Positions 61,117 through 64,000 of a stretch of 64,000 nt of DNA are shown here, in pieces. The stretch comes from Faeciplasma sp900553675 (GTDB taxonomy: Bacteria; Bacillota; Clostridia; Oscillospirales; Ruminococcaceae). The stretch is taken from NCBI GenBank assembly GCA_958428235.1, contig CAUAFG010000004.1:1-64000 (forward strand), given 5' to 3'. The translations under genes and the position numbers were made by a program. The notes below the pieces were generated by a model. The model did no database searches, was not told the origin of the DNA, and saw nothing but the letters and a program-made list of their open reading frames with translations. Numbering within the stretch: position 1 is the stretch's first letter; every line of letters begins with the position of its first letter.

Positions 61117-62454
61117 GTGTATATTAATTACATCTTTGACAGAAAGCTTTTCAGCGATAAAGACGAAACCAATCAGCCGCTGAACGCTAACACTCTGCGC
61201 TTTAAAACCACATGGGAAGCCGGCAAGAGCTTTGCAGAGCAGAACTGGAGCAACGACTTGCTGACGCTTAATCCGCCGAGGGTTCTTTCAGGCGGATGCG
61301 GTGATGCCAATTGGAACTGGGAATCATTGAACGGCGAATCAGTGTCGTCTATTAACGAATCCGGCATCCCACAGAATGACACAACCGCTTTGAGTGCAAA
61401 AGCTTATGACCGTATTCAGATGAAGCTGTATGCAGCAAAGGCTGAATATGACATTATTTTCAAGTCTGGCGTTGATCAGGTAAGCGGCGTTTCCTGCGAT
61501 GACAGCGCGGTAGGTATAGCAGATAGCAAAGCGAAAGTATCTGCCGGCAAAGATATTGTTATTGAATTTAATGACCCTGCCATGGCAAAGGATTATACCG
61601 TTATCTGGTATGTTGATGGCAGTGGAATAATTCGCAGCGTGCAGCCGAACAGCAATGTTTCGGGCAGGCTGAGCTTTGCTATGCCTAAAGCGGATGTTGA
61701 GGTTTACTGCGCCAAGGATATGACTTTAGACCTCGACAACGCCGATTATACCCTTTTGCAGGACGGATTCAGGACAGAGTCGGAAGAAACTCCCAAGAGA
61801 GAAGATTCACTGTTCCATTATCTGGGCAATCTTACAATTCATCAGGGCTCTATAAAATCAATGACGTATTCTACAAGCACTAATTCTAGCGCTGTATTCA
61901 ATGTTGAAGGCTTTGTCGACAAAGTTACCCCCCAAGAGACAGCTCATAATATAAGAGTTGACAGTGGGTTTGATAATTCCGCTAATGCAAGAACGGTAAC
62001 GCTGCACAATATCTGTCAGACCGGCGGAATTTATTCTGTAGGTATTGTTAACGCTGGAAATAACGGAACAGGCTATCTTCTCTGCCCGAATATCGAGGTC
62101 AATGATAGTGCCACTCTTAATGCCGGCGGAATAGTTGTTTCAGGCTTCTACGACGCAAAAACTGCCCCCAGCAATGAATTGCATAAGGAAGAAAACTTCC
62201 GGTCTACTATGGCTGCCAACCAGAATATTCTTGATGGAAAAGCAAATGCCGGTCTGGTAGTAAACGGCGGAAAGGTTGATGCCGAATACATAACCGGCGA
62301 CGTAAACGGCAAGATAACCGTAAACGGCGGCGTGGTAACAGCAAATCAAATCGGCTCTACAGGTAAGCTGTATGGCTATACAAGATATGTCCCGATGAAA
62401 GGCGAGAAAAGTATATCTATACCTATGATAGAATTCCTGCCAAAGATTGCATGA
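61117..62454 (+). CDS. Giant surface adhesin, segment 4
   Basis: About 445 residues as called from an internal GTG; the frame is open from about 60982. It continues beta-rich sequence with repeated motifs (VVNGGKVDAEYITGDVNGKITVNGGVV) typical of stalk or solenoid domains. The frame ends at 62454 but one more A in the run at 62407-62410 would give EKKYIYTYDRIPAK and lead into segment 5. Confidence 0.75.
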   Translation: MYINYIFDRKLFSDKDETNQPLNANTLRFKTTWEAGKSFAEQNWSNDLLTLNPPRVLSGGCGDANWNWESLNGESVSSINESGIPQNDTTALSAKAYDRIQMKLYAAKAEYDIIFKSGVDQVSGVSCDDSAVGIADSKAKVSAGKDIVIEFNDPAMAKDYTVIWYVDGSGIIRSVQPNSNVSGRLSFAMPKADVEVYCAKDMTLDLDNADYTLLQDGFRTESEETPKREDSLFHYLGNLTIHQGSIKSMTYSTSTNSSAVFNVEGFVDKVTPQETAHNIRVDSGFDNSANARTVTLHNICQTGGIYSVGIVNAGNNGTGYLLCPNIEVNDSATLNAGGIVVSGFYDAKTAPSNELHKEENFRSTMAANQNILDGKANAGLVVNGGKVDAEYITGDVNGKITVNGGVVTANQIGSTGKLYGYTRYVPMKGEKSISIPMIEFLPKIA

Positions 62455-64000
62455 CCGTTAATATTAACGGCGGCACGGTTAATGTTATTTCCAAAGAAGG
62501 AAAAGGAGGCTTCCTTGGAGGCATGCACTCGGTGGTTAATGTCACCGGCGGAACCGTAACGCTTGATAAAAACTCCGTCCTTGGTATGACCGAGGAACAG
62601 CAGACCGCCTTGAAGAATTATTATACTTCAAATAATATGCGGCTTGAAAACTTCTGCAAAATCAACATCAGCAAAGGCACTGTTGAAGGCGAAGCCGGTG
62701 AGAGTGATACTAACGGCGGCTCAATTTCTGCTCCGTATGGCAATGTGATGATCTCCGGTGCGGAAACCGCCGTAAAAGTTTACAACTGTATGGCGTACTG
62801 CGGCGAGATTAGTATTTCAGATGCATCAGGCAAAAAGTATACGAATCCATATACCGGTGATGATAGATTGCCTGGTCACGGTAATCTTTCAATATGCATA
62901 GCCAACCGTCTTTCTGCCAAGAATTTGACTATTGATAAATCTTCGGTTGTATATGCTGCCAAGGCATATGCAAATGTTGTCGATGGCGAAACAGGACATA
63001 TCATTGTCACTCACGATAAGGACAATACGGCTTACCTGTACACCACCGGAGCCTATGGCATTATAGGTCAGGGCGATGGCACGTATGATTATGTCGACGG
63101 TAAAGATGGTAATATAGAAGATAGAAACGTATTCGGCGTTAAGGTTGTAGACGTTCACTATGAAATTAAGACCGACGATGTTTTGCTTAGTAAGGATGTA
63201 GACAGAGTTACAAACCCGAATCTTGATAGTGATAGTGGTCTGCCATATTATATAGTTATGCCTGATACTGCCACTGATACGAAATACACTCTTAAACCCG
63301 CTTTATGCTCAGGCTATAATTTCCTGGGATGGTATCAATATAACCCTGAAACAAAGCAGCTCACCGATGAAAAAATTGAAATGATCGATAAATCAAATTC
63401 CAAGGATGTTTATATTGGTGCTAAGTGGGAAAAGGTTAATGTTGAATTTGAGATACATATAACTCTAGAAAACTCTGACGATGCAGACACTACAAATATG
63501 GAACAAGTGGATGGCGACAGCAACAAATGGAGATTCACGAAGACTGTCGAAGTTCCATATGGCAGCCCTATTTTAAGCAAGGATGGCATTGACCTTACAG
63601 ATACAAGCTTTATGACCAAAACCAAGAGCATAGTAGAGCTTAATTACGAGGGCAAAAAAGTTTTAACGGATGCTACTGTTATGCCTGAAATGTCAGATGC
63701 TTATGTTAAGGATGGCAACCCGCTCGTGCTTGAAGTATCGCGCAACGGTACCCAGCTTAAAAATGTTCTTGTAACATTAAATCAGAACAAGAACGAAAAG
63801 AACAGACCTGAGGATACCCGCTTCAACTTGAATACTGCACCCGGTGTAACCATAAACTCAGGAGGTGATACCTTTGATACGGTAAGCTGTTATCAATCTA
63901 TCAGCATAAAGCTTAATCAAACCAAGGCGTTCTCCAAGGATGACAGTCTTATAACTCCTACCGCTCCTGGCTATACCTTTGGCGGATGGTATTTTGACAA
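62451..64000 (+). CDS. Giant surface adhesin, segment 5, runs off the window
   Basis: The frame is open from about 62411 to the last base, at least 516 codons from ATG 62451. It has GGTVNV-type solenoid repeats (NINGGTVNVISKEG, VNVTGGTVTLD), then two InlB-type repeats (KPALCSGYNFLGWYQYNPET and, at the window edge, PTAPGYTFGGWYF). Such repeats form extended adhesin stalks in gut Firmicutes. The C-terminus and any anchor lie outside. Joined segments would exceed 2,500 residues. Confidence 0.75.
   Translation, partial: MTVNINGGTVNVISKEGKGGFLGGMHSVVNVTGGTVTLDKNSVLGMTEEQQTALKNYYTSNNMRLENFCKINISKGTVEGEAGESDTNGGSISAPYGNVMISGAETAVKVYNCMAYCGEISISDASGKKYTNPYTGDDRLPGHGNLSICIANRLSAKNLTIDKSSVVYAAKAYANVVDGETGHIIVTHDKDNTAYLYTTGAYGIIGQGDGTYDYVDGKDGNIEDRNVFGVKVVDVHYEIKTDDVLLSKDVDRVTNPNLDSDSGLPYYIVMPDTATDTKYTLKPALCSGYNFLGWYQYNPETKQLTDEKIEMIDKSNSKDVYIGAKWEKVNVEFEIHITLENSDDADTTNMEQVDGDSNKWRFTKTVEVPYGSPILSKDGIDLTDTSFMTKTKSIVELNYEGKKVLTDATVMPEMSDAYVKDGNPLVLEVSRNGTQLKNVLVTLNQNKNEKNRPEDTRFNLNTAPGVTINSGGDTFDTVSCYQSISIKLNQTKAFSKDDSLITPTAPGYTFGGWYFD

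Overview
The window looks like chromosome of a Gram-positive, spore-lineage anaerobe, most likely a gut member of the class Clostridia near the Oscillospirales/Ruminococcaceae. That placement is inferred from gene content: an alpha/beta small acid-soluble spore protein, a SpoVB-type flippase, IreB, RqcP, a T-box leader, acetate kinase, a CD1871A-family protein, strong AGGAGG/AAAGGA ribosome binding sites and mid GC. There are no rRNA or tRNA genes, no CRISPR array and no complete phage or insertion sequence.

Layout. 0.1-8.4 kb: a SIMPL protein, a small regulator module with crowded promoters, an ECF sigma/anti-sigma pair, acetate kinase, a GNAT toxin-antitoxin-like pair, class II fructose-bisphosphate aldolase and a secreted metallo-beta-lactamase-fold protein. 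8.6-24.3 kb: a giant sigma-factor fusion, a TlpA/CD1871A/ferredoxin-membrane redox cluster, mscS-GH25-GNAT, an orphan solute-binding lipoprotein, an AraC regulator, an ABC exporter, uronate isomerase and RadC. 24.3-29.5 kb: a strong promoter, a hairpin and tandem-repeat leader and a Phe-type T-box ahead of an FAD oxidoreductase, pheS and pheT. 29.6-40.3 kb: ireB, a polysaccharide deacetylase, rqcP-hup, spoVB-like, and topoisomerase IV parE and parC. 40.8-49.4 kb: a second sigma/anti-sigma pair, an ArgC-like protein that appears to lack its catalytic cysteine, HflX, Mrp, a DD-carboxypeptidase and the spore protein. 49.6-64 kb: a broken Xer recombinase, a predicted small RNA, then a surface locus with two SipW-type signal peptidases, four TasA/camelysin-like proteins and a very large adhesin that runs off the window.

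The most unusual material is non-coding. Five copies of a 200-430 bp element made of consecutive hairpins lie just downstream of genes, all in the sense direction of the upstream gene, and their stems show compensatory base changes. Two copies carry the same nested insert, and a diverged solo version of it lies at 35.2-35.35 kb. Other palindromic families occur at 3.5, 14.5, 31.5 and 35.1 kb. A minus-strand small RNA at 50.5 kb has a perfect consensus promoter, two hairpins and an intrinsic terminator; one of its stem-loops recurs in the leader of the first sipW gene.

Seven reading-frame breaks, four of them in the adhesin, interrupt otherwise intact coding sequence. Most fall in short homopolymers, so sequencing or assembly error is at least as likely as gene decay. 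Nothing was searched against a database: family names rest on recognised motifs, and boundaries on reading frames, ribosome binding sites and start context.
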